Both the position numbers and the translations under genes were made by a program. From an uncultured Acetobacteraceae bacterium (GTDB lineage Bacteria > Pseudomonadota > Alphaproteobacteria > Acetobacterales > Acetobacteraceae), in NCBI GenBank assembly GCA_937930165.1, contig CALGVL010000250.1, forward strand, positions 1-6,116: 6,116 nt of DNA, read 5' to 3'. Below, piece after piece: positions 1 through 5,641 of the stretch; position 1 is the stretch's first letter, and each line of letters starts with the position of its first letter. The notes beneath the pieces are model-generated. The model did not search any database and was not told the origin of the DNA. It saw only the letters and a program-made list of their open reading frames with translations.

Positions 1-343
1 GCGGGGCGGCGGCGAGAATGGCCATGGCCTTGGCGGTGTCCATCGGGCTGCCGCCGCCAAAGCCGATCAGGCAGTCGAAATCCCCATCCTTCAGGATGGC
101 GACGCCGGCCTCGACCACCGTGTCGGTCGGGTCGGGGACGGTGTCGGAGAAGACCTGGGCGGCAATGCCGGCCTTGCGCAGCGGATCCAGGCAGCGTTCC
201 ACGGTGCCGGAACTGACCATCCAGGGATCGGTCACCACCAGCGGGCGGAACAGGCCGAACTGCGTCAGCACCTCCGCGATCTGGTTCACGCTGCCCCCGC
301 CGATCCGCATCATCCGCGGCGAGACGATCGACGCCACCGTCAT
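1..343 (-). CDS. Iron-containing alcohol dehydrogenase, N-terminal part (cut by left edge)
   Basis: This is the first 114 codons of an iron-dependent (group III) alcohol dehydrogenase; the gene continues beyond base 1. The family oxidises alcohols or reduces aldehydes and ketones in the cytoplasm with NAD(P)(H), using a metal bound in the C-terminal half, which is not visible here. The N-terminal dinucleotide-binding part is clear: a start resembling the family (SPRMMRIGGGSVNQI), a strand followed by VVTDPWM near residues 36-42, and the diagnostic phosphate-binding motif GGGSPMDTAKA at residues 96-106. The ATG at 341-343 is chosen because GGGAGGG (plus-strand 351-357) lies 7 bases upstream. 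The aldolase-fold gene ends 76 bases upstream on the same strand, so the two are probably one operon. Family assignment is firm. The substrate cannot be told: the neighbour recalls the fucA-fucO pairing, but the aldolase here is not FucA-like in its active site. Confidence 0.93.
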   Translation of the reverse strand, partial: MTVASIVSPRMMRIGGGSVNQIAEVLTQFGLFRPLVVTDPWMVSSGTVERCLDPLRKAGIAAQVFSDTVPDPTDTVVEAGVAILKDGDFDCLIGFGGGSPMDTAKAMAILAAAP

Positions 344-419
344 GGCACATCCCTCCCGTTCAGGCGTGAAGGATAAGGGCCGGCGGAGGCGGCGGCTAGG
401 CGGGGGCGGTGGCGGGCTT

Positions 420-1205
420 TCACTCCCGGTAATCGGGCTGCTCGCGGTCAAGCTTCCGCTTCAGCGCCTGCCAGGGCAGCCAGCCGGTATTCGGCCCCGT
501 CCCGAACTGGGCGCGCGTCCGCTCCACCGTGCCGCGCGAGGGAATGGCCAGCGGAACGCCGGAGGATTGCGCGGCAAGCTGGATGCGGCAGGCCTGCTCC
601 AAGTAATACATCCAGTAGAAGGCTTCCGCGACCGTGCGGCCCACCGTCAGCAGGCCATGATGGCGCAGGATCATGCAGGGCTTGTCGCCCAGGTCGCGCA
701 CCAGGCGCTCGCGTTCGGAAAGGTTGTCCTCGGCGGCGATGCCTTCATAGTCGTGCCAGGCGACGCGGCCGTCGAACTCCATCGAGATCTGGTTGAGCGG
801 CAGCAACCCGCCCGTCTGCGCCGCCACCGCCATGCCGGCCAGGGTATGGGTGTGCATGACGCATTGCGCATCGGCGCGGCCGAGATGCACGGCGGAGTGG
901 ATGACGAACCCCGCCGGGTTCACCGGCCAGGAGGTCTCCTGCGCCGACTCTCCCTCCGCATCCACCAGGACCAGGCTGCTGGCGGTGATCTCCTCGAAAA
1001 GCAGGCCGTAGGGGTTGACCAGGAAGCGGTGCGACCTCCCTGGCGTCGGCACCCGCGCCGAGAGATGGGTGAAGACCAGGTCGGTCATGCCGAAGAGGGC
1101 GATCAGCCGGTAGGCGGCGGCCAGGTCCTCGCGCAATTCCCGCTCCGTCGGCACATGGCCGGGATCGGGAGGAATGGGCGGCGGGGGCAGTGGCATGGCG
1201 TTCAT
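420..1205 (-). CDS. Class II aldolase/adducin-head family protein
   Basis: A 261-residue cytoplasmic protein with one class II aldolase/adducin domain covering roughly residues 22-225. The three metal-binding histidines of the fold are present: H118 and H120 in the MHTHT motif and H183 in RHHGLL. Around them the sequence resembles the head domain of eukaryotic adducins (VNPYGLLFEEITASSL at 63-78, NPAGFVIHSAVH at 96-107) more than fuculose-phosphate aldolase. By spacing from H103 and H118, the FucA catalytic glutamate (E73) corresponds to G99 here, so ordinary phospho-sugar aldolase chemistry is doubtful. Many bacterial relatives are annotated only as 'class II aldolase/adducin family', and some members of the superfamily are epimerases or decarboxylases. 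It lies upstream of the alcohol dehydrogenase on the same strand and is divergent from the FAD oxidoreductase. The start is uncertain: ATG at 1205 directly abuts GAGGAGG, whereas M4 (ATG at 1196) is better spaced. Family firm, reaction unknown. Confidence 0.93.
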   Translation of the reverse strand: MNAMPLPPPPIPPDPGHVPTERELREDLAAAYRLIALFGMTDLVFTHLSARVPTPGRSHRFLVNPYGLLFEEITASSLVLVDAEGESAQETSWPVNPAGFVIHSAVHLGRADAQCVMHTHTLAGMAVAAQTGGLLPLNQISMEFDGRVAWHDYEGIAAEDNLSERERLVRDLGDKPCMILRHHGLLTVGRTVAEAFYWMYYLEQACRIQLAAQSSGVPLAIPSRGTVERTRAQFGTGPNTGWLPWQALKRKLDREQPDYRE

Positions 1206-1212
1206 CCTCCTC
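1206..1212 (-). promoter_or_regulatory. Ribosome binding site that decides the aldolase-family gene start
   Basis: The minus strand reads GAGGAGG immediately followed by ATG (1205), with no spacer. A second in-frame ATG at 1196 lies 9 bases after the motif, a normal Shine-Dalgarno distance. The real start may therefore be codon 4, giving 258 residues. Confidence 0.6.
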
Positions 1213-1243
1213 GCGGCATCCTCGCATGTGGCGGCGGCATGCG

Positions 1244-1265
1244 GGCAAGCAGGTTTGCGCTTGCC
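1244..1265. repeat. Inverted repeat in divergent spacer, possible operator
   Basis: A perfect 7-base inverted repeat: GGCAAGC at 1244-1250 and GCTTGCC at 1259-1265, separated by 8 bases. It lies near the middle of the 113-base spacer between the divergent aldolase-family gene and the FAD oxidoreductase, where a shared regulator could bind. No promoter boxes could be placed with confidence, and no regulator gene is in view. Chance occurrence in GC-rich DNA is possible. Confidence 0.35.
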
Positions 1266-1274
1266 GCCCCCGCG

Positions 1275-1290
1275 CAGGGACGTGACCCTG
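1275..1290. repeat. Second inverted repeat in divergent spacer
   Basis: CAGGG at 1275-1279 and CCCTG at 1286-1290 form a perfect 5-base dyad around ACGTGA, 28 bases before the oxidoreductase ATG. An overlapping dyad, GGGAC (1277-1281) with GTCCC (1290-1294), uses the same bases. It could be an operator or a small leader hairpin. The evidence is only the symmetry and the location. Confidence 0.25.
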
Positions 1291-1318
1291 TCCCGGTACC
1301 TATGACGGGGAGTCCCTG

Positions 1319-2638
1319 ATGTCCCACCCGCTCTTCGCCCCCGGCTTCAAGACAACGCCCTGGTGGTGGGAGGCGGCCGAGCCGCCGGAACGTGACACCC
1401 CGCTGCCGGACCGCGCCGGGGTCGCCGTGGTGGGCGGCGGCTATGCCGGGCTGTCGGCGGCGCTGACCCTGCGCCGGCTGGGGCAGGAGGTCACGGTGTT
1501 GGATGCGGAGCGGATCGGCTGGGGCGCTTCCTCCCGCAATGGCGGCATGGTCTCAGGCGGGCTGAAACTGGCGCGCGCCGGGCTGGAACAGGCTTTCGGC
1601 CCGGAGAGGGCGCGGCAGATCACCCTCGCCGCCGCCGCCAGCTTCCCCTTCATCGAGGAGACGATCGCGCGGGAGGGGATCGACTGCGACTATGTCCGCT
1701 GCGGCCGCTTCACTCCCGCCTGGTCGCGCCGCCACTACGACGCGCTGGCGGCGAAGGCGGAGTCCATCGCGGAGATCACCGGCCTGCCCACCCGCATGCT
1801 GCCGAAGGCGCGGCAACGGGAGGCGCTGGGCAGCGACCACTACCATGGCGGCATGCTGGCCGAGGCGACCGGCAGCCTGCATCCGGGCAAATACGCCCGC
1901 GGCCTTGCCGCCGCTGCGGAACGCGCCGGCGCCAGGCTAGTGGATGGCGTGCGCGTGCAGCGCATCCGGGAGGAGGGCAGCGGCTTCCGCCTCGCCACCG
2001 ACAAGGGCGAGCTGCGGGCCGACGCGGTCCTGGTGGCGACCAACGGCTACTCCCTGGACCGGCGCGGCACGGCGATGCCCTGGCTGGCACGGCGGCTTGT
2101 GCCGCTCAACTCCTACATCATCGCCACGGAGGAATTGGGGGAGGACACCATCGACCGCCTTTTCCCCGGCCGCCGCATGATCTCCGACACCAAGCGCGTG
2201 CTGAACTACTTCCGCCCAAGCCCGGACGGAAAGCGAGTGCTCTGGGGTGGCCGCGCCAGCTTCCGTGCGGCGACGGCCGAGGACACCGCCCCTGTCCTGC
2301 ACCGCTACATGACCGAATGCTTCCCCGAGCTGAAGGACACCAGGATCACCCATGCCTGGACGGGGAATGTCGCCTTCACCTTCGACCACCTGCCGCATAT
2401 CGGGGTGCAGGACGGCATCCATTACGCCGCAGGCTGCCAGGGCAGTGGGGTGGCGATGGCGACCTGGCTGGGCCACAACGCCGCGCTGAAGCTGGCCGGC
2501 GCGGCGAATGAGCCTTTTGCGCTGGACGGGCTGCCCTTCCCGACCAGGCCGCTCTATTCCGGTGATCCCTCCTGGTTTCTGCCCCTCATCGGCAGCTGGT
2601 ACCGGCTGCGCGACCATATCGACCGGATCGCCGCCTGA
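1319..2638 (+). CDS. FAD-dependent amine/amino-acid oxidoreductase (DAO family)
   Basis: A 439-residue flavoenzyme of the DAO/glycine oxidase-like superfamily, closest in layout to gamma-glutamylputrescine oxidase (PuuB)-type proteins. Such enzymes oxidise an amine or amino acid C-N bond with FAD, giving an aldehyde or keto acid, ammonia and a reduced acceptor, usually in the cytoplasm or at the inner membrane face. Visible landmarks in order: a TPWWWE N-terminal segment (13-18) typical of this group; the Rossmann FAD motif VVGGGYAG (37-44), with the strand ending in an acidic residue (LDAE, 61-64); GASSRNGG (69-76); ATNGYS (240-245); TGNVAFTFDHLPHIG (348-362); and the C-terminal flavin-binding GCQGSGVAMA (372-381). 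Length is normal and the frame intact. GGGGAG (1307-1312) lies 6 bases before the ATG. It is divergent from the aldolase-family gene and converges on the diguanylate cyclase. No signal peptide or membrane segment is evident. The substrate is not determinable; opine, polyamine and amino acid are all possible. Confidence 0.93.
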   Translation: MSHPLFAPGFKTTPWWWEAAEPPERDTPLPDRAGVAVVGGGYAGLSAALTLRRLGQEVTVLDAERIGWGASSRNGGMVSGGLKLARAGLEQAFGPERARQITLAAAASFPFIEETIAREGIDCDYVRCGRFTPAWSRRHYDALAAKAESIAEITGLPTRMLPKARQREALGSDHYHGGMLAEATGSLHPGKYARGLAAAAERAGARLVDGVRVQRIREEGSGFRLATDKGELRADAVLVATNGYSLDRRGTAMPWLARRLVPLNSYIIATEELGEDTIDRLFPGRRMISDTKRVLNYFRPSPDGKRVLWGGRASFRAATAEDTAPVLHRYMTECFPELKDTRITHAWTGNVAFTFDHLPHIGVQDGIHYAAGCQGSGVAMATWLGHNAALKLAGAANEPFALDGLPFPTRPLYSGDPSWFLPLIGSWYRLRDHIDRIAA

Positions 2639-2687
2639 AGCGCCGGCGATTCACCTCCCGGATGTCTTCACCCAGGACAACCGCAGG

Positions 2688-4094
2688 CTAGACCGCCCGA
2701 TGGCGGTCCGGTGCGATCTCTCCGGCCGGGAGCCTCGCCGTCTCGAAATCCTCGGCCCTGGCGACCTCGACGCGATTCCGCCCGCGGGCCTTGGCCCGGT
2801 ACAGCGCCGCATCCGCCGCCGCGATGACGGCCGACACATCCGTGCCGGCCGGCGCAACGGCCACGCCGATGCTGATGCTGATGCCCAACCGCGCCGGCCC
2901 GATGCCGATCGGCACCGCGCCCAGGGCGGCGCGCAGGCGCTCGGCGACAATGGCCGCGTCCTCAGGCGGGGCATTGGCCAGCACCACCAGGAATTCCTCG
3001 CCGCCGAAGCGCGCCACGACGTCCGCGGCGCGGAGATTCGCCCGGAGCCGCTCCGCCACCTCCCGCAGCGCGGCATCGCCGGCGGCATGGCCGTAGCTGT
3101 CATTGATCGCCTTGAAGCGGTCCACATCCAGCAGCAGGATTGAGGCCTTTTCGCCCCGCAGAATCCCTTCCAGGTGCCGGTGCACATAGCGGCGGTTGCG
3201 CAGCCCGGTCAGCGGATCCGTCACCGCCAGCTCCAGCGAGCGGTCGAGATCCGCCCGCAGCCGTTCCTCATAGCGCCGCCGGCGGATCTGGTTGCGCACC
3301 CGCGCCCGCAGCTCATTCGGATCGATCGGGCGCAGCACGTGGTCATTGGCGCCGAGGTCGAAGCCGCGCAGCACCAGGCCGCGTTGGCTGGAATCGGCCA
3401 CCAGCACCAACGGCAGGTCCCGCGTCGTAATCTGCGCCCGCAGACGGGAGGCGAAGCGCAGGGAATCGCTGCCCTGCGGCGAGAGGCAGAGGATGGCGAT
3501 GTCGAATCTGGCGCTGGAAAGGGCCTCCATCGCCTCCGCCGGGCTGGCCGCGGCGGTAGTCCGCAGGCCCTCTACCGCCAGGCCGCGCGCGATCTCCTCG
3601 GCCTCCGCCGCCTCGGCCAGCACCAGCGCGGTGGCGCCCTGGATACCGGGGCTGGGATCCGGCGGCGGCTCGAAACCCAGTTGCCGGGCGGTTTCCGAGC
3701 GCAGACGGAAGGCGTCCTGCACCTGCTTCACCCGCAACAGGGCCCGCATCCGGGCAAAGAGGGTGGCATCGTCCACCGGCTTGGAGAGGAAGTCGTCCGC
3801 CCCCGCCTCCAGGCCCCGGACGCGCTCCGCCGGATCCACCAGGGCGGTGATCATGACCACCGGGATATGCGCCGTGGCGGGGTCGGCCTTCAGAGCGCGG
3901 CAGACCTCGTACCCATCCATGCCAGGCATCATCACGTCGAGCAGGACGATGTCCGGGGCCCAGCGCCCCACCATGGCCAGCGCATCCGGCCCGTTCGAGG
4001 CCAGGGCGACCTCGTAATATTCGGCGGTCAGCTTGGCTTCGAGCAGTCGGAGATTCGCCGCGATGTCGTCCACTACGAGGATGCGCGCCGTCAT
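2688..4094 (-). CDS. pleD: PleD-like response regulator diguanylate cyclase (REC-REC-GGDEF)
   Basis: A 468-residue cytoplasmic response regulator that makes cyclic di-GMP from two GTP. Receiver 1 (about 2-120) has acidic residues D9 and D10, phosphoacceptor D53 (in LLDVMMPGMDGYEV), T83 and K105. Receiver 2 (about 153-272) is degenerate: the phosphoacceptor region reads ILCLSPQG without an aspartate, and the lysine position is arginine (LRPID). As in PleD, it probably serves as a dimerisation adaptor. The GGDEF domain (about 290-445) has DPLTGLRNRRY (293-303), metal-binding D323 in LLDVDRFKAIND, the active-site signature GGEEF (364-368), and an inhibitory I-site RxxD (R355, D358) five residues before it. 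The frame is open to an ATG at 4265, but the start at 4094 is preferred: it has GGAG 7 bases upstream and begins MTARILVVDD like PleD. Length is close to Caulobacter PleD. No divK or sensor kinase is adjacent, so its input comes from elsewhere. Confidence 0.95.
   Translation of the reverse strand: MTARILVVDDIAANLRLLEAKLTAEYYEVALASNGPDALAMVGRWAPDIVLLDVMMPGMDGYEVCRALKADPATAHIPVVMITALVDPAERVRGLEAGADDFLSKPVDDATLFARMRALLRVKQVQDAFRLRSETARQLGFEPPPDPSPGIQGATALVLAEAAEAEEIARGLAVEGLRTTAAASPAEAMEALSSARFDIAILCLSPQGSDSLRFASRLRAQITTRDLPLVLVADSSQRGLVLRGFDLGANDHVLRPIDPNELRARVRNQIRRRRYEERLRADLDRSLELAVTDPLTGLRNRRYVHRHLEGILRGEKASILLLDVDRFKAINDSYGHAAGDAALREVAERLRANLRAADVVARFGGEEFLVVLANAPPEDAAIVAERLRAALGAVPIGIGPARLGISISIGVAVAPAGTDVSAVIAAADAALYRAKARGRNRVEVARAEDFETARLPAGEIAPDRHRAV
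2691..2708. terminator. Perfect inverted repeat at the convergent oxidoreductase/pleD junction (weak terminator candidate)
   Basis: GACCGCC (2691-2697) and GGCGGTC (2702-2708) form a 7-base GC-rich stem with loop CGAT. It sits in the last codons of pleD, just before its stop codon, and about 50 bases after the oxidoreductase stop. Neither strand has a T-run after it, so a classical intrinsic terminator is not shown. It could be a 3' stabilising hairpin or chance. Confidence 0.3.
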
Positions 4095-4101
4095 CTGACG
4101 G

Positions 4102-4105
4102 CTCC
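4102..4105 (-). promoter_or_regulatory. Ribosome binding site fixing the pleD start
   Basis: The minus strand reads GGAG, then 7 bases, then ATG at 4094. This supports the 468-residue form over the 525-residue frame starting at 4265, whose extra 57 residues are arginine/proline-rich and overlap the divergent methyltransferase gene. Confidence 0.7.
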
Positions 4106-4140
4106 GTGAAGGGACAGGTCGGCATGGCGGGCGGAACCAC

Positions 4141-4202
4141 CGGCCCTTTGGGCCGCCTTTGCGGTTGGCCCCGGAACGGGGTCCGGCCGGGGCGGCCCGG
4201 CC
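4141..4202. repeat. Cluster of three consecutive GC-rich inverted repeats upstream of the methyltransferase
   Basis: Three dyads lie almost end to end in the 134-base spacer between divergent pleD and the methyltransferase gene. The first is CGGCCC-TTT-GGGCCG (4141-4155). The second is CCCCG-GAA-CGGGG (4169-4181), extendable to 4167-4183 with one G-T pair. The third is GGCCGGG-GCGG-CCCGGCC (4185-4202). They end 14 bases before the GAGGAG ribosome binding site. They could form a structured leader, operators, or an attenuator for either gene. There is no T-run after any of them in either direction. GC-rich sequence makes some dyads expected. Confidence 0.45.
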
Positions 4203-4216
4203 ATGTCGCATTGACA

Positions 4217-4222
4217 GAGGAG
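4217..4222 (+). promoter_or_regulatory. Ribosome binding site fixing the methyltransferase start
   Basis: GAGGAG followed by 6 bases and the ATG at 4229. An upstream in-frame ATG at 4106 would add 41 glycine-rich residues encoded by the hairpin cluster and has no comparable site, so 4229 is preferred. Confidence 0.75.
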
Positions 4223-4228
4223 ATCGGC

Positions 4229-4828
4229 ATGTCCGGCCTGACCGCAAGCGAACGGGAAAAGCCACGCCAGGGCGCGAATACCGCCCTGTTCTTTCGGCGC
4301 TGGCTGGCCAATCCGCTGCAGATGGGGGCCATGATTCCCTCCTCTCCCAGCCTGTGCCGCCGGATCGCCGGGCTGGTCACGCGTGCATCGGAGGAGGTGG
4401 TGGTGGAGCTCGGCGCAGGGACCGGGGTGATCTCCCGCACCCTGCTCGCGGCCGGGGTGCCACCGGAGCGGCTGGTGGTGTTCGAGATCGTGCCGGAAAT
4501 GGCGAGCCATCTGCGCCAGGTGCTGCCCGGCGTCACCGTGATCTGCGGCGACGCCTTCGACCTGCCCCGCACATTGCCGAGGCGCTGGCATGGCAGGGTC
4601 GGCACCGCGATCTGCGGCATCCCGCTGGTCATGCTGCCGCGGGCGCGGCAGCGACAATTCGTGGAGGCGGTGGAGGCGGTGGCCCCGGGCCGTGGCTTCC
4701 TGCTCTACACCTACTGCATCACCTCGCCCCTGCCCTATCGGGAATTGGGCCTGACGGCGCGGCGCGAGGCCTGGACGCCGCTGAATTTCCCGCCCGCCAG
4801 CATCTGGCGTTATCGGCCGGCAGCCTAG
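4229..4828 (+). CDS. pmtA: PmtA-type phospholipid N-methyltransferase
   Basis: A 199-residue SAM-dependent methyltransferase resembling the short bacterial phosphatidylethanolamine N-methyltransferases (Rhodobacter/Sinorhizobium PmtA), which make phosphatidylcholine by three successive methylations at the inner membrane surface. The family's N-terminal signature FFRRWLANPLQMGAMIPSS (21-39) is present; in PmtA enzymes this segment is an amphipathic membrane-binding helix with part of the substrate site. SAM-binding motif I is VVELGAGTG (58-66). It is followed by acidic E86 at the end of strand 2 and by GDAFDL (107-112), where D109 is a likely adenine-site residue. The segment CGIPLVMLP (129-137) matches the position of the SGLPL-type motif after strand 4. 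The total length fits the family, and no transmembrane segment is needed. It is divergent from pleD and preceded by a cluster of inverted repeats. A related small-molecule or rRNA-type methyltransferase is less likely given the N-terminal signature. Confidence 0.87.
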   Translation: MSGLTASEREKPRQGANTALFFRRWLANPLQMGAMIPSSPSLCRRIAGLVTRASEEVVVELGAGTGVISRTLLAAGVPPERLVVFEIVPEMASHLRQVLPGVTVICGDAFDLPRTLPRRWHGRVGTAICGIPLVMLPRARQRQFVEAVEAVAPGRGFLLYTYCITSPLPYRELGLTARREAWTPLNFPPASIWRYRPAA

Positions 4829-4963
4829 AGGCAACATCCATTTCGCCTTGGGATAGACACCTGCGCCGCGTCCTCCACCACTGGGGCATTGGAGAGTTGT
4901 AACACAAAACCAGTGATTGCAAGACGCTAGGCTTGCTGCACGCAGTCCTGGCATCCTGCCCCG
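4829..4963. other. Convergent spacer between pmtA and the VOC gene
   Basis: These 135 bases hold no credible gene and are less GC-rich than the surroundings. A loose hairpin can be drawn at 4887-4915: CATTGG pairs with CCAGTG through one G-U, and TTGT with ACAA inside. Another at 4919-4936 pairs GCAAG with CTTGC. Neither is followed by a T-run, so termination of either converging gene here is plausible from position but not shown. Confidence 0.5.
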
Positions 4964-5602
4964 TCACGCGCTTGTCAGGGCCACTTCAGACCCATCGGCG
5001 CGGCGGATCCGGGCGACCAGCCGGGCATGGGGGCTGCGGCGGACTCGCATCGCCTCCTCCAGCCCACGCTCGGCCAAGGCGGCGCGGACCGCTTCGGCCT
5101 CCGGATGCTCGGCCTCCAGGGATATCAGGCGGCAGCCGCTGTCGGGAATGCTGCTTGCAGCGCTTTCTCCCTGCCACTGGATCAGGGCCGGGATCAGGTT
5201 CTCCATGTCCTGGCGCTGCGGCGGGAAGGCGATGCGCCAGCGCAGGTCGCCTCGGCGCATCTCCTTCATTTCGCCGGCGCGGGGGCCGAGGCGGGCGAAG
5301 ACCGCATCCAGCACCGGTGTCCGCGCCACCCAGGCCAGCAGCCGTGGCTCCGATTCCAGCATCATGCGGGTGCCGGGATCGTCGAGATCGAAGATCCGGG
5401 GATGCGGCGGATCCGGCTGTTCCGGATCCACGGCGATGATTTCGAGGTAACAGTCGTGGCCAAGGCCGACCAGCATGTTGTGGGTGCCGTAACCCTCATG
5501 CCGGCCTCCCGCCTGCGGCTCCACGCCAAGGTGCTGCCGGACGAAGGCCGCCCCTTCCTCCAGCGTGCGGGCGCCGAGGACAATGTGGTCGATCTCCGCC
5601 AT
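4964..5602 (-). CDS. VOC family protein, glyoxalase-like domain (PF13468 type)
   Basis: A 212-residue cytoplasmic protein of the vicinal oxygen chelate superfamily, of the Glyoxalase_3-like type. The opening MAEIDHIVLGARTLEEG, then GGRHEGYGTHNMLVGLG (32-48) and YLEIIAVDPEQPDP (52-65), are the hallmarks of this group. H6, H41 and E54 sit where superfamily members often place metal or substrate contacts, and IPALIQWQGE (137-146) matches the conserved second-half segment. The reaction is unknown; members of this group are mostly uncharacterised, and glyoxalase activity should not be assumed. AGGGAGG (plus-strand 5607-5613) lies 4 bases before the ATG, fixing the start. The glutathione S-transferase gene ends 39 bases upstream on the same strand, which suggests cotranscription and perhaps a shared role in handling reactive electrophiles. 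The frame is intact and nothing in it looks truncated. Confidence 0.88.
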   Translation of the reverse strand: MAEIDHIVLGARTLEEGAAFVRQHLGVEPQAGGRHEGYGTHNMLVGLGHDCYLEIIAVDPEQPDPPHPRIFDLDDPGTRMMLESEPRLLAWVARTPVLDAVFARLGPRAGEMKEMRRGDLRWRIAFPPQRQDMENLIPALIQWQGESAASSIPDSGCRLISLEAEHPEAEAVRAALAERGLEEAMRVRRSPHARLVARIRRADGSEVALTSA

Positions 5603-5641
5603 GTTACCTCCCTTGCTCCACCCTGTGTGCCGCCGGGCAGT

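Noticed and set aside
18..1319. A 433-codon plus-strand open frame whose stop overlaps the oxidoreductase ATG as TGATG, suggestive of translational coupling
   Set aside because: It lies antisense to the alcohol dehydrogenase and the aldolase-family gene, both recognisable families with ribosome binding sites. Its product is Arg/Gly/His-rich without a recognisable domain, as expected of a shadow frame in GC-rich DNA.
3174..4109. Long plus-strand frame opposite pleD (311 codons), and the frames at 3292-4017 and 3343-4632
   Set aside because: All are shadows of the PleD-like gene, without domain resemblance or ribosome binding sites.
4211..4216. TTGACA, a perfect -35 hexamer match
   Set aside because: It lies 12 bases before the pmtA start codon, directly against the ribosome binding site, so any promoter using it would start inside the gene. 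No -10 match was identified.
4106..4228. 41-residue N-terminal extension of the methyltransferase
   Set aside because: The extension is translated from the hairpin-rich spacer. The start at 4229 has a well-spaced GAGGAG and gives the family length.
4095..4265. 57-residue N-terminal extension of the PleD-like protein
   Set aside because: The Arg/Pro-rich extension overlaps the divergent pmtA start, has no family match, and MTARILVVDD with GGAG upstream is the canonical receiver start.
4159..4902. 247-codon plus-strand frame overlapping pmtA in another phase, and the 287-codon minus frame at 4091-4954
   Set aside because: Both are Gly/Ala/Arg-rich and overlap a recognisable methyltransferase with intact motifs.
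4887..4915. Hairpin CATTGG/CCAGTG with inner TTGT/ACAA as a terminator of pmtA
   Set aside because: It needs a G-U pair and an internal loop and has no following T-run, so it is kept only as a remark under the spacer.
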